NCBI GenBank assembly: GCA_964035795.1 | Contig: OZ038320.1 | Coordinates: forward strand, 8,392,671 to 8,456,670 | Direction of reading: 5' to 3' | Length of the DNA: 64,000 nucleotides | Source of the DNA: Pterobdella sp. o SKG-2022 | Lineage: Eukaryota > Annelida > Clitellata > Hirudinida > Piscicolidae | Shown: positions 35,684-48,038 of the stretch, one piece after another | Layout: each line of letters opens with the position of its first letter | How positions within the stretch are numbered: position 1 is the stretch's first letter | The notes under the pieces: model-generated | Told to the model about the DNA's origin: nothing | Database searches by the model: none | What the model saw: the letters and a program-made list of their open reading frames with translations, nothing else | Made by a program: the position numbers and the translations under genes

Positions 35684-36088
35684 ATGGCAAGCGCAAGAGA
35701 TCAAAAAGAACACTTGTTATAATGTTGCTTAAATAAAACTACTGAATATTTTTCATTTAATTTTGGAAATAAAACTGATTTTTTAACAATTATTTGAAAT
35801 ATTCTTATGTTGTCACTAGATAAAAAGTTGCGAGCTTATTTAGTCGTAAATCCCTCATGGTAAAACCCCATTAAACCGAAGTTATAAAAATTATATTTTT
35901 TATAATATTTTTTGATTTATTAAAATAAAATTGAAAAAACTATTTATTTGACGTTTTTACGAAAACTTTTATTTATATCTTTAAACCCATTCCTATTATT
36001 AAGGTGCCAATTTCAAATTCATAATTTTAATAAAGGTGCAAAAAACTTTAACTAGTTGAATAAAATAAACTAATGATCAGTTGAAATA
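35684..36088. promoter_or_regulatory. Divergent region between Dispatched-like gene and MELK
   Basis: About 0.4 kb between divergent genes. It should hold the MELK promoter and either the first exon or the promoter of the Dispatched-like gene. No core element is obvious in the AT-rich sequence. Confidence 0.35.
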
Positions 36089-39000
36089 ATGTCTCGATAC
36101 AGAGAATTAGATGGATTATATGTTGTTGGGAAAACTATTGGGAGTGGTATGTAAAAAAGTTTAATAAAGAAATAAAATTATCTTATATATTCAAAGAATT
36201 TTGCATGTTTGAAAACAAAGTGAAAATTAACTATTTAAGCTTCCAATCTAAATATTACAAACTAAATAAAAAATTACAAATAAATATTAAGGAGGGTTTG
36301 CCAAAGTCAAAGAAGGCATTCATACACTGACTGGAAACAAGGTTGCAATCAAGATAATGGAAAAGGCAAAACTCGGTAGATTAATTATGCTGTTATTGAT
36401 TGTATTATTTTATTATTGAAGGTTTCAATAGATAATCCTGTTCTAATTTAATTCTAAATGTTTTATTAGCTATAATGACAATCATTTAATAAATATTCAT
36501 TTATGACGCCAAGGGGAAGATGTGGTTAGAGTTGAGAGAGAAATAAAAGCAATGAAAGCCCTACAACATCAACATATATGTCAGTTGTACCAGGCCATTG
36601 AGAGCCAAGAAATGTTCTACCTCATACTTGAAGTTAGTCTTATTCATTAGCATTAACACGATTTTGTTTAATGGTTTTTGATTGAAACATATGTATACAG
36701 CATTGCCCAAATGGGGAGTTGTTTGACTTGATCATCTCTAAAGAACGTCTTGAAGAGGAACAGGTGAAATAATTGTAAACGTCAAATCTTTCGTTAACAA
36801 TTTCTATATTGGTTTTCGATAATGAACTTATGAGCATTAAAAATCAAATTGTCTGAAAGATAACAGCTCTCACTATATGCAGGCAAGACTATTTTTTTGT
36901 CAAATCGTCAGTGCTCTTGGTTACATGCATCAGAGCGGCTTTGCGCACAGAGATCTCAAGCCGGTGTGATTCTATGCACATTATTTATTTAATCTTTACC
37001 ACTATATCGTAAACAAATTTCCATTTTTAACTATTCAAGTAGGGAAGATTTATTTTATAAAAATACCTTGTAAATTTTTAATAATGTTTCAGGAAAATTT
37101 GTTGTTGGACGATAAACAGAATCTCAAATTGATCGACTTTGGACTATGCTCTCAGCCTCTTGTGCGTTAATTACCATTCTTCGAAAATATCTCAATTTTC
37201 AAAATTAATGTGCTTTATTTTAACTTTTGCTATACCAAACACCCTATTTTTGTCTACTTATTCGAGATTATTTAACTAAAATTCCTATAAATTAATTTTT
37301 TTTTGTCTGTAATTTAAGACATTTTAAGAGTATCTAGTTCAAAACTATTTTGTTTTGATCAAGGAAACAGTATTTCAAAAAATTTCATAAAACTACTAAG
37401 GTTTTCCTACTAACATATTTTGTCTATTTTTTTTTCATTTATATACATTTAAAGTAAATTTAAAGTATTTTTTGCAAACATAATTCATTTAAATAGTGCA
37501 AAAACTGAAATAAAAATGACGCAGTATAACAAATTCGATTTAAAATTTGAGCAAATAGTAAAAAAATTGAAAAACAAATTATTTATTTTAAAATTTCTTT
37601 TTAGTCAGATTTTTTTTCAATTATTTTCTTCATACAAATGAAATATAAATATAAAACTTCAAACTAAAATTTATAATATATTAGCGATTAAATTTACTGG
37701 GTATCAACTTAAACGCTTTTTATCTAAAAGAAACTTTTCTGTTATAGTATGGATAACAGTTCTTTTATGGCAGATATTGACAAACTGATATTCTGGTATC
37801 GTTGTCATTTGGTTTGGCGTATGATCCTAGTTGACAACAGTAAGGCAATTTGCACAAGTGTGGAAAGTTAGTTGTAGCTTGAGCTAGAAATCTAAAAATT
37901 TTGTTCCAAAAAATGACTTACTTTGAAAATCACGCTATAAGTAGTTTCAATAGCCTAGGCTGACTGCTGTTAACTCCAGTTAATAGGACATGTGCAACAG
38001 TAGAAATTATGATGGTTTATTAAATATAGTAGGAAAATAAATTCCGAATAAAAATACTTCATTAATATTTCTTTACGACATAAAACTATTTTCAACGAAA
38101 AAATTTACGAGTTTTGAACCTGAACAATAAAGAACTAAGGGTTATGGGTATTGATTAACTTTCTACTAAATTTATCAATAATAACAGTAATCTCTATTAA
38201 AAACGGATCTTGATAATGTAAATTAGTTCTAAACATCCTCTATACAATAGTTAAATCAAAAGCCTAGAGAAGAAAATATTGATCTAAAAATAATTAAATT
38301 ATAATTTTCATTGAAAAAAATAAAAGTACAAGTTCAAAAGCAAAAATTAGATTCGCCTTATGAAGCCATAAGTTTATGCAAATCGATTTGAGCACAAAAT
38401 AAATGAAATTTCAAACATTTCAAAAACTATTGCGATGGTCGATAAGTTTAATAATACATTCGTTTTAGTCGAAACCCTTGTTTTATCCTCGTTTCCGTGG
38501 TCATCAACTTCAATTTTTCGCTCGAAATGTTCAAAATTGTTGACATTAAAATTATAAATAAGTATTTTTTGGAATAGAACTAAAAATCCTATTTAAATTT
38601 TCTTTAGTTGTATTCTCAAAGAGCGTGTATACTTTTAATGCAGTCTTAATTTGTTACGTCTTTTAATAAGGAAAACACAAAATCGTTTTATGCTATATGT
38701 AGTGAATAATAAGTCTTCAAAATGTGGATCATAAAAACAGCATGAAATTTTAAGTTCTTATTAACACAAATCTTTTTGATATTTTTTTTATATTACCACC
38801 AGATAATTATTTAGTTATAATATAAAAATATATCAAAAAGCTTCGTCTTAATAAAAATTTGGAATTTTATGTTATATATTTTTCTGAAATTTCACGTCTT
38901 TTGATAATCTCACCTATAATTATACCTATCCTATATCATACTAAGCTCTAATGACATACACCATCAATATACAGGGAGGCATGGAGACCCACATCAAAAC

Positions 39001-42000
39001 GTGTTGTGGTAGCCCAGCTTACGCTGCTCCTGAGCTCTTGTCAGGCAAGATGTACCTTGGCAGAGAAGTATACATGTCTACATATAATGCTTGTATATTT
39101 CTATAATGTAGCATTTATTTGGGTTTTGTTCATATGGAATTGATTAAAAAATATACTAATAATAAATATACTGCTATTAGAAAATAATAATGAATATAAA
39201 AATAAATTTATCAATAATATTAGAAAATATACTACTAATATTCAACATTTATTGAGCACAAAACAGCTATAATTTTCGATAAGTTTAGACTTATCATGAA
39301 ACATTTGCGAAAAAGTTTATTTAGTAGCTAATTTTTCATGATAAGGCTAAACTTATTGAAAATTATAGCTGTTTTTTGCTCAATAAATGCACTAAAATTC
39401 TTTCATAAATACACGTACAAAAATTACTTAATATTATTTATAAGCACATTAAAATGTCTCTAAAAGTCATACTACTAATATAGAAATGTATTAAAAAGTT
39501 GGCTAATCTGGTGAACACATCATTGAAAAAACAGATAGTTAAACAGTAAAAAGTTCGTCTCATACAAAAATATAATTCTTTCAAGGCTGACATATGGAGT
39601 CTGGGAGTGCTGCTTTACACTCTCCTCTGCGGGTGCCTGCCGTTTGATCACAAGAACACACACATCCTTTTCAAAAAGATTAGGGTGGGTTTTGTATTTT
39701 CTTATAGATTTGATGCACGTTGTATTAGTTTTAACGCTCGGTCATGATTTTTTACGAACAGTACGAATCTTCATAATTAAAAACTTACGATATTAAATTG
39801 GATATCAGTACAGTTTTGTTTAACTTTTATGAAAACACAATAGAATTTCAATAATTGAAGTTCTTAAATAGTCTAATTTTTTATATTAACTCTTAATTAA
39901 AACTAAGGTGTTTATAAACCCAGTCAGGAATCTATAGTTTTCCTCGTTGGTTGGGTGAGGAGTGTAGAGCACTAATAAGTAGGATGTTACAGTTGGATCC
40001 ATGCAGAAGGATAAGAATGGATGAGTTGGTAAGGCACCCTTGGGTTACTAAGACTTCTGGGCACCCCGTTCAGTACCATAGTACACTCAAGGTGTGTTTA
40101 AAATTTTTTTATTAGTTTTTAGAAAAAATTAAAAATTTTTTTATAAATTTTTGGCAAATTGAAAAACTTAGTTTCAAAAAACTATAGATTCTGGTTTTTG
40201 TTTTATTTAAATATATTGTTTTAAAAGGATTTTAAAAACTTTATTATAATTAAATTTTCAAATTTATTTTTTTTTCCAATAAATTTATTGTAAATTTTAT
40301 TAACAAGAACTATTTGAAAAATAATATCAATTAAAGGCAAACGTTATCGACCATGAGTGCATACAAGTGTTAAGATCCTACTTCAACAAATCATCAGAAG
40401 AACTGAAAAAGTATGTTAGAAAGGACGATGACAGCTACATAAAAGCCACTTATCTGCTCCTATTAGCGATGAAAAATAATGGTCAGCCGTTAAGATTCAA
40501 AATTTACCAAGATGTTAAGCCTATAAAGTCTTATAATTCTAATGAGGCTAATGAAAAGTTCACTGCGATTGAGATTGTAATTGAATCAAATAAAAACAAT
40601 GAGGAAGATAAAGAGAATGTGTTTAAGGTACCTATTGTGACCAGAAAGATCGAGCAACAGAAGGATAAAGAAGTTATTCACAAGCATCGTTTTGATCATG
40701 AAAACTCAAATAAAAAACAAATTTTCCAACAAAATAATATTGAAGAAAATTCTAAAATTAGAAACGCGTATCAGAATTCTCCAAACTTGTCAACGTTCAA
40801 AGGTAGCACAGAGCAGAACAGAATTCCACAGTTATTTAAAGAAAATGCTAAAAAGAAACACCATTATTATGAAACGCCTACAAAACCAATATACAGCAAA
40901 ATGGTTAGGCACATTATTACATGTTCGTTTGCATATATTGATTAATGTTGAACATTCCAATCAGTTGAATCCAGGCAGTGAGCCGCCAAGACTGGTGAAG
41001 CTGCCTCCTGCGGGTCTCAGGGTGAGAAGAAATCTTTGCCAATTAGAAGAATTTCAAATCAGCCCTACTCCTGAAAAGTACGTGAAGTCTTTGTTTGAAT
41101 CGGAAGATAGAAAACAGATGGAGATAAATGATTATGATAATGTAAATAGCTTAGCAAGTCCTTTGCAAAGTAATGATCTTCCTAAAAATACAAATTATGA
41201 TAAAACGAAAAGATTCTTCAAATCGATTGAAATTAATATGAATAAAAATATGATTAATGATGAAAAATCCGATCATAATGGAAACATGAAATTTATTAAA
41301 GTCGACAACCCGAATTACGTCGCAAAGAAACATTTAGATAAGCAATATGAACAAACAGTTTATACAAACAACATAGAGATGAATAAGGAATTCACGAAAT
41401 CTATTGATACTGATAAAAATACTGTAACTCAAAAAACCAATCCAAAAACTTCTGATGTGAGGTATTGCGTTAAAATAGAAGAAGATGATGACGTATTCAC
41501 CTCGTCTGAAGAGGCCATCAGCTCTTCAATACCTTCTGTATCCGGTAAAGAAAATCGTTATAGTTCTGAAATACAAACTTTTGAAGATATAGACAAATAT
41601 GACGAAGATCAAAAAGTGATAGAAAAAATTGAAATAAAAGCCATGACGTCAAATGAAGTTTCGGAAAATGACGATGCCGCTTCTAACGAAGATAATCTAG
41701 AAAGAAAAAAAAAAAAGAATGATGATGAAGAGGTTGAAATTAAAAGAATAAGCTGTCAATCGCCAGGCAAAAAATTGACTCGTTGGAAAAACAATCAACG
41801 TAGACAACGACCAATCAATAGTGAGACATCTGGTGGAAAAACTTGCTTTTCAGATAATGCAGATAAATACCAACCAAAGGCTTTCAGCGAAGGAGTAGAT
41901 GAAACAGTAAAAATTGATCCTATTGATGAATTTATCAGAAAGGCAAAACTCAAAAACTGCAGGATTTTAAATGACTGGGCCAATAATATTAACGAAAACA

Positions 42001-43609
42001 CCACAACGAAGACGAGCGAGGAAAAAATGTCTGATGAGGAAATATTAATGAAAAATGTAAAAAAAAAAACACCGAATTCTGAATTTATAAAAAATTCTCA
42101 CAAAGGGAGGTTGAGAAATAGAGACGAGTTTCTTAGATCTCCTATCAAGATTGAGAAAAAACAAAGGTTGATGGAAGATTACGATAATGCTGTTTTTGAA
42201 ACAAATGTAAAAATAGATGCAGAATCATTCGAAAATATTTTGAGAACGCCATCTCAAAACAAATCTTCAAAGGAAAAGTATGGCTCAAACCCACTAAATC
42301 TCAATGACAACCATGGAGCTTTCGAAAACATGAGAAAATCAATGGACCATTTAGAAGGTAAATATTTTTCTTAGTTTATTTTTACAGTTTCAATTGTATT
42401 TTTTGAATTCTCATCACTATTTCACTTTATTTTTACACTTGCTATTTTTGAACAGATACAAAACCTAACGTTACTGCCACAAAATCTTATGAAACCAACG
42501 TTGGAAACGTTAATATCAATGGCACAAAAGCCAAAGCAGCTTACAGGTTATTTTATAACTAGATTTTAAGCAAATATCTTAAATAAAAGTATAATTTATC
42601 TAGCCTTTCTGTCGAAGGAGACTTGGATGCTGTAAACGATAACAGTTTTGAGAGAAATACCAATAGATTTTCAAAGAAAATCGGAAAGGTATGTAGGATT
42701 TATTGTCAAAGCCAATTAAACGTTTATTAAGTAATGAAAACTATGGAATTTTTTGAAATAGTTTGACACTTTTTTATTTGACACAACAGAATTATGTTTA
42801 TAGGTATTGACGTTAAATTAAATCTAACTTAGTGCTTGTAATTGCAAGCAGTTCCCGGAACACTTACTGCACTATGATCTAGTATCAGTAATGTAATTGG
42901 TTGTGCTACATTTTCTACGGAAATCCCTTCACTACGTTCAAATAAATTTCACAGTGTTCATTGTTTCACTAAGCTATATCGTGTTTTGTTATATATTATG
43001 TAAATTTCATTTTTCAATATTTTTTATATTATATGCAGAGATCACTTGTCTTAAGCAATAAAAAACTTGTTAATTTTATTTTGAATCTCTAACTGAAAGG
43101 GAGTCGATCGCTTAGTGGATATGTTGACTCCAAGCAGGCATCGCTCAGCCAGCAGAGAGCCCAAGAAAATAAGGGTAATTTAAAATATGAGTATGTTCAT
43201 ACAACTACTGATATAATCTCGAAATTAAATCATTTTCTAGAGTACACATAATGTCTACACGAGTGACTTGACTGATGCAGAAGATATTATGAACAAACTA
43301 AAAGTAGCTCTGACTGAAAAAAATATCCTTTACAAAGAAACTGGGTAAATTTCATTTGATGATTTAAAATCATTTTAAAACAGTAACTAAAAATTTTGAC
43401 ACTAATATTTTAAATCTCAAAGTACAATGTCTCTTCGATGCACTGTGTTAGACCGGTGTAATCAAATCGTTGTTTCGTTCTACCTGGAAGTAGTGAATGT
43501 TAAAAAAGGCTTGCTTGGAGTTTTGAGAAAGAGAATCCAAGGAGACGCTTGGTACTACAAACGATTGTGTGAGGGGGTCTTCAAGGCAGCTAATTTAAGA
43601 TCTTTTTAG
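36089..43609 (+). CDS. Maternal embryonic leucine zipper kinase (MELK)
   Basis: Ser/Thr kinase of the AMPK-related family, active in cell cycle and asymmetric division. Sixteen exons join in phase to 1110 aa: 36089-36146, 36295-36375, 36514-36632, 36701-36763, 36883-36963, 37093-37161, 38975-39067, 39586-39684, 39924-40091, 40337-40903, 40965-42357, 42456-42546, 42604-42688, 43100-43174, 43241-43344, 43423-43609. The kinase domain has GSGGFAKV (about 18-24), VAIK with Lys39, AHRDLKPEN (catalytic Asp131), DFG (149-151) and activation loop TCCGSPAYAAPE with Thr166. A UBA-like segment follows (HECIQVLRSYFNKSSEELKK, about 283-302, then ATYLLLLAMKN). The C-terminal KA1 domain (about 1015-1110) ends with RKRIQGDAWYYKRLCEGVF. 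The linker of about 680 aa between UBA and KA1 is Asn/Lys/Glu-rich and makes the protein much longer than the vertebrate form (about 650 aa). Confidence 0.95.
39246..39390. repeat. Hairpin (MITE-like) in MELK intron 7
   Basis: Two arms of about 57 bases, 39246-39302 and 39332-39390, are inverse copies. ATTGAGCACAAAACAGCTAT on the left pairs with ATAGCTGTTTTTTGCTCAAT on the right, and GATAAGTTTAGACTTATCAT with ATGATAAGGCTAAACTTATT. The loop is about 30 bases. No coding capacity. Consistent with a small fold-back DNA element. Confidence 0.75.
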
Positions 43610-43892
43610 TGATTTACTGCAGACTTTTTGCATATCATATTTTGTTATTGAAATCGTTTCATTCCTTGTTAAGTTTTCAAGTGATTTACTAACATTATTT
43701 AAACCTCCGCAACAGCATATCTTTTAGACCGTTTTTTACTATGGCATTTATACGCTTAATTTCAGCATTTTATTAATAGAATAGCATAAAAAAAATTTTT
43801 TAAATTATTTATATTAAACGATGAAACAATTTTTTATAAAAAACTAAATATAAAGATTCAATAAATGGATAAAAAAACTGTCAAATAAAAAG
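43610..43892. other. Convergent region MELK / LUC7L
   Basis: About 0.28 kb between the two stop codons, AT-rich, presumably both 3'UTRs. Confidence 0.5.
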
Positions 43893-46181
43893 TTAATAAC
43901 GATGACGAGAATCTCTCCTTGAACCTTCTCTAGAACGAGACCTTTTAAAAAGATTATCCATTAGTACCATGCATCAAGGAATAATAAAGCAAAACCAACC
44001 TATGTGAACGACTTGAGTGTTTCTTATGTTTCTTCTTTCTATCTCGAGATCTTGATCTCGATCTATTAATATTAATTTTTAAATTTAAAAAATAAAAAAT
44101 TTGCGTTTACTAATTATTAAATTAATCAAACTTAAACCTTTTATGACTGGATCTCCTATCATCTCTTCCTCTTTCATCCCTGCTCTTTTCGCTTCTGCTT
44201 CTTTCTCTGCTCCGTTCTCTACTCCTATCCCTTCTTGCAGACCCTCTGTTCTTTTCTCTTTCAATTTGTCTCAATCTTTTTCGTTCTTCGCTCGCCGTCT
44301 GACAATTTATATAAAATTGTATGTATACTTCATAGTAAAAATATTAAATGACATTCTTGTATGTAAATTATTTTTTGAAACTACTGTTTAATACATTGAA
44401 ATTTTGATTGAATCGACCTTCAAATCCTGGTACTTTTTGCGCAGCACAATGAAGCCTACATGCAATTTCCCTCCAAAATGATCAGCTAAGCGTCGATCAT
44501 TATCGTAGATGCCCAAAAATGCACCACACACTTCACAAACCCTCAAGGTTTGCTGCTGATAACTGCTCATTGGTAAGATGTTCCTGTATTCCAGCTGTAT
44601 ATGAGTTGATGACAGTTTGAATTCAATTATGAAATAATTGAAAACTTAAACATTTTTGAGTGAACATAAAATTTTAATACAAACTTACTTCAGAAATAAA
44701 AAAAAAATTGATAATCACCTCTACTTGTAATTTTTGTTTCTTCAACTCATCTACTTTTGCCATTAATTCTAGAGACTCATCCACTTTTCCTTCAGCTCCC
44801 AACTCTTCTGCTTTCACCAACTGAGTACCAATCTGTTCCCCTATGTCATGGATCTTGTTCGCCTAGATACAAAAATTTTTTGAAGTTTTATTGACTTTTG
44901 ATATGTATAAATCTTATAATTTATTAAATAAATAGATAGATGAATTTAAAATCAATCTATTCCATTATACTGAAGCTGGCCAGATTTAGTTTATTACAAA
45001 AATTTTCAAGTTTATCCATCAATGTTTATAAAAAAAAATTATATTATATATATTTTCAACTTGAAATAAACAATGGGGAATTAAATAATGAGACAATAAG
45101 AATGGTTTTGAAAGTTTACTCACCAAATCTGCAGCATCCCCTGACAACTCCTCTTGGTTCTCTTTGAGTTTTCTTTTAGATTGAGCCACTCTATTGTCAC
45201 AGTCATTCAGAAACCTTTCCAAGTGCTCCAAAGTCTACACAATAGAGTTGTGGTAACAAAAACTTAAAATAAAAGTGAGAAGAATATATAAGATTTCAAA
45301 ATTGTTTATTTGTTGAAAATGAAGCTTTTCTATTAAAAGAATCATTATCATCCGATGGTGGTTTGTTTTAGCAGTTTTATTTTATGACAGAGGATAAATT
45401 TTGAAGCCTTACACGTTTTTTTTAAAAATATATAATTTAATATATTTTTATTTTATCATCTTAAGGGTCAAATTTAGAAAAAATAAATGTGTACTAATGG
45501 TTAAGTACATCAATGTCATAGTAATAGTCTCGATCTTTCGAAGCTTTCTCAAAATCCGATCTGAGGGCTATGTCATGAATGCGACCACACTCTCCTATGT
45601 CCATTCTCTGTAATTAAATTGATTTCAGGCATGAGAAACATATAAAAATTAACTTGAATGATTTCTATTTGTAAAAATAAATCATACAGCTGAAAACAAT
45701 CCTGCAACATACACTTTGGTATGCACCACCCACCACTGTGAACCTTATGAAACAAATAAGATCTTCTTGAAATAAATTTCTATGCTACTTACGAATAAGT
45801 TCCCACAGGTAAAAGTACTTTACAGCCCTTAGAGATTTGAGGAACTATAGATTTAAAATGAAAAAAACTTGAACTTACTGTGCTAGCAAGCAAGTCATGA
45901 GGACAACAACCCAGAAGAAAACTCTTACACACTTCTGCATCATCAAATTTCACTTTGGCTTTAGACTCTTCTCCTGAATATGAAAATGTTTACAGTTAAC
46001 TTAACTTAATTTAATATTTTGATGTCTTTAGTTCCACATGAACATTTAAATATATAATTCGATACGAATTAATCTCATTTAAAATGAGGCATTGCGATAA
46101 TTTAAACCTTAAATACAAACCTTCTCTAGCAGTCCCCATCAATTGATCAAGCATCATCCGAATTTGATCACTGGCAGACAT
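43893..46181 (-). CDS. LUC7-like U1 snRNP-associated splicing factor
   Basis: Nuclear protein that associates with U1 snRNP and affects 5' splice-site choice. Nine minus-strand exons join in phase to 319 aa: 46181-46121, 45973-45879, 45607-45509, 45234-45124, 44862-44719, 44594-44418, 44298-44138, 44062-44000, 43941-43893. The N-terminus MSASDQIRMMLDQLMGTARE is typical. The first zinc finger (CCCH type) lies in VCKSFLLGCCPHDLLA and GECGRIHDIALR. A helical coiled-coil segment covers exons 4-5 (LVKAEELGAEGKVDESLELM). The second finger is RVCEVCGAFLGIYDNDRRLA then DHFGGKLHVGF. The RS tail in exons 7-9 is rich in RSRSRDR and ends DSRHRY. Introns are mostly small; the last is 58 bases. All family elements are present; LUC7L versus LUC7L2 cannot be separated. 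Confidence 0.95.
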
Positions 46182-48038
46182 TTTTATGTTTCAAAAAGTT
46201 AAGAACGCGAAAACCAGCGACTTCGTATACGAAACTTGGTATAACTAAACAAATAATTATTAAAGAAAATACTTTTTTTAACATTTGGTTTTTTATTTGT
46301 CATAAGAATTCACACAATAATTAAAAACAAAAAAAAACGACATAAACTTCAAAATATAACTACACTTAAGAGAAAGAGGAAAGAGAGTGGAGGCAGGAAA
46401 AAATGCTAGTAGCATTGCCGCGGACAATTTCCAGAAAGATCTTCTGACGCAACCAGACTTACCCAAAATACTTAAAGAGAAGTTTTCTATTCTTTTTTGA
46501 GTTTGGATGAACTAGTAAAGAAGTTTGAATAGTTGCTTTAAGTATGCTGGATATTTGATATTATGTTCGCCGATTTCTTCTTACCTCCCAGATCTCTTCT
46601 CACTTCGATAATGCCTTTTTTAAGATTCTTGTCGGTTTTATTGTTTTCTCCCGTTTTGACTACTGCAACTTTTTATACTATAATTTTTCTAAATCTACTC
46701 TTTACCCTCTTGCTAAAGCTTTTAACCCTGCTGCTGCCTGGTCTCTCATACTCCTAAATTTTCTCATGTCTTTCCATCTCTTTTTGATCTCTACTAGCAC
46801 CCTATTCACATTCTCTCTTTCTTCGAAATCTGTTTTCTCATGTATGAAATCTCTCACTACTTCTTCCTATCTTTCTAACTTCTTACTACCTCCTAAACGT
46901 GCTTCCCTACGATCCTCTACCCGCTCTCAGCTCTTCACTTTCTCTCCCTCTCATTTCTATGCTAAAACGGCATTTTCTTCTTTTGGTACAAAAACTACTG
47001 AAGCCAAAAAATGCAAAATCTATTTTTGAAATGAGGTTAAAAAAAAAAGAGACTCATGAATGTTGAAATAAGCGTTTTAAAATAACAAGTTCTGTTTTCT
47101 AAGTGTTCTTATTAACAGCACGGCATAAGAGATTGTCGTTCTGGGCAAAACGTCAAAAGGCACCGACTCAGCATTCTAGTGTTCAAGCCTACTAATTTGT
47201 AAAGCTGCTTCTCTTCAGAGTACAAATCTGGTCACCTCTCTTTTGTCTTTCTGTAATTTCTTGAGGTTATTTATATTATCTTTTCAAAATAAACACTTCT
47301 TAGAAAGAGCCACACTGACTGTTTTATCAACTTGTTTTCATTATGCTAAGCTTGTCAGCAATAAAACCATCCTAGTACCAACACTTGATGAAGACATGGA
47401 ATGCTCCTCATCTGCGCGTAAGGACAGAGGGTTGTTCAAAAAATAAATACATTATTTTCGAAATGAATTTGTTTACGCTCTTTTTCTAAAATTTTTTTAT
47501 CAATAGTCACTGAGTACCTTGTCCTTAAATCATTGCTTTTTCATATATTTATTTTTCAATGACAATCAAATTTGACTGCTATAAATATTTGATTAGTACA
47601 TACAAATAGATCATGATTGAAAATTCCTCTTTAACTGAAAATTTTAAAAACTTTATCAAAGAATAAGCTTAACTAAAAGAAAAATTTTAACTCTAGTAAT
47701 AGAGCCAGAAAAGTTTAAAAATACATTGATATGGAAAGTTTCATAAATGAGAAAAGAATTTAGCCCATAAATAAACATGCTAATTAATCAGCATAACATA
47801 ATGATTTTTTCAAAACCTAAACCGTAAAATGAATATAACTTCAGAAAACTAGTAAGTTTATTAAGATACCAGTATTCTGAAATTATATTCAACATAAAAT
47901 GTTTGATAGTGATTAAAGGTTACTGTTTCTCTCTTTCATCTGTATTGTATTGGATTATTTTTTAATAAGAAATACTTGGGTAAAAAGTTATTATCAAAAG
48001 AATTATTTCAAAAAATATACCGAACTAAATTAAAAACA
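46182..48038. other. Intergenic region holding a LINE fragment
   Basis: Between the LUC7L start and the peroxidasin A stop. Apart from the LINE fragment at 46557-47010, nothing is recognised. The 47030-47450 segment may be further decayed element sequence but has no readable motif; the rest is plain AT-rich DNA. Confidence 0.5.
46557..47010 (+). mobile_element. L2/CR1-type LINE 3' fragment (LINE-D)
   Basis: One plus-strand frame reads FIVFSRFDYCNFLYYNFSKS, then TLYPLAKAFNPAAAW and SYLSNFLLPPKRASLRSSTR. These match the ending found downstream of RT in L2/CR1-like LINEs (SRLDYCNSL..., LAPSYLS..L.P...LRSS). The pyrimidine-rich stretch has no 5' part and no RT catalytic box, so it is a 5'-truncated dead copy. 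It is a fourth element type distinct from LINE-A, -B and -C. Confidence 0.75.

Noticed and set aside
40904..40945. Extension of MELK exon 10 past its donor to a stop (VRHIITCSFAYID)
   Set aside because: Splicing ATG|GTTAGG to the acceptor at 40965 restores phase and leads into the continuing 464-codon exon.
43427..43609. Separate small gene starting MSLRCTVLD
   Set aside because: It is the last MELK exon (KA1 domain); the upstream acceptor at 43423 joins in phase with the preceding exon.
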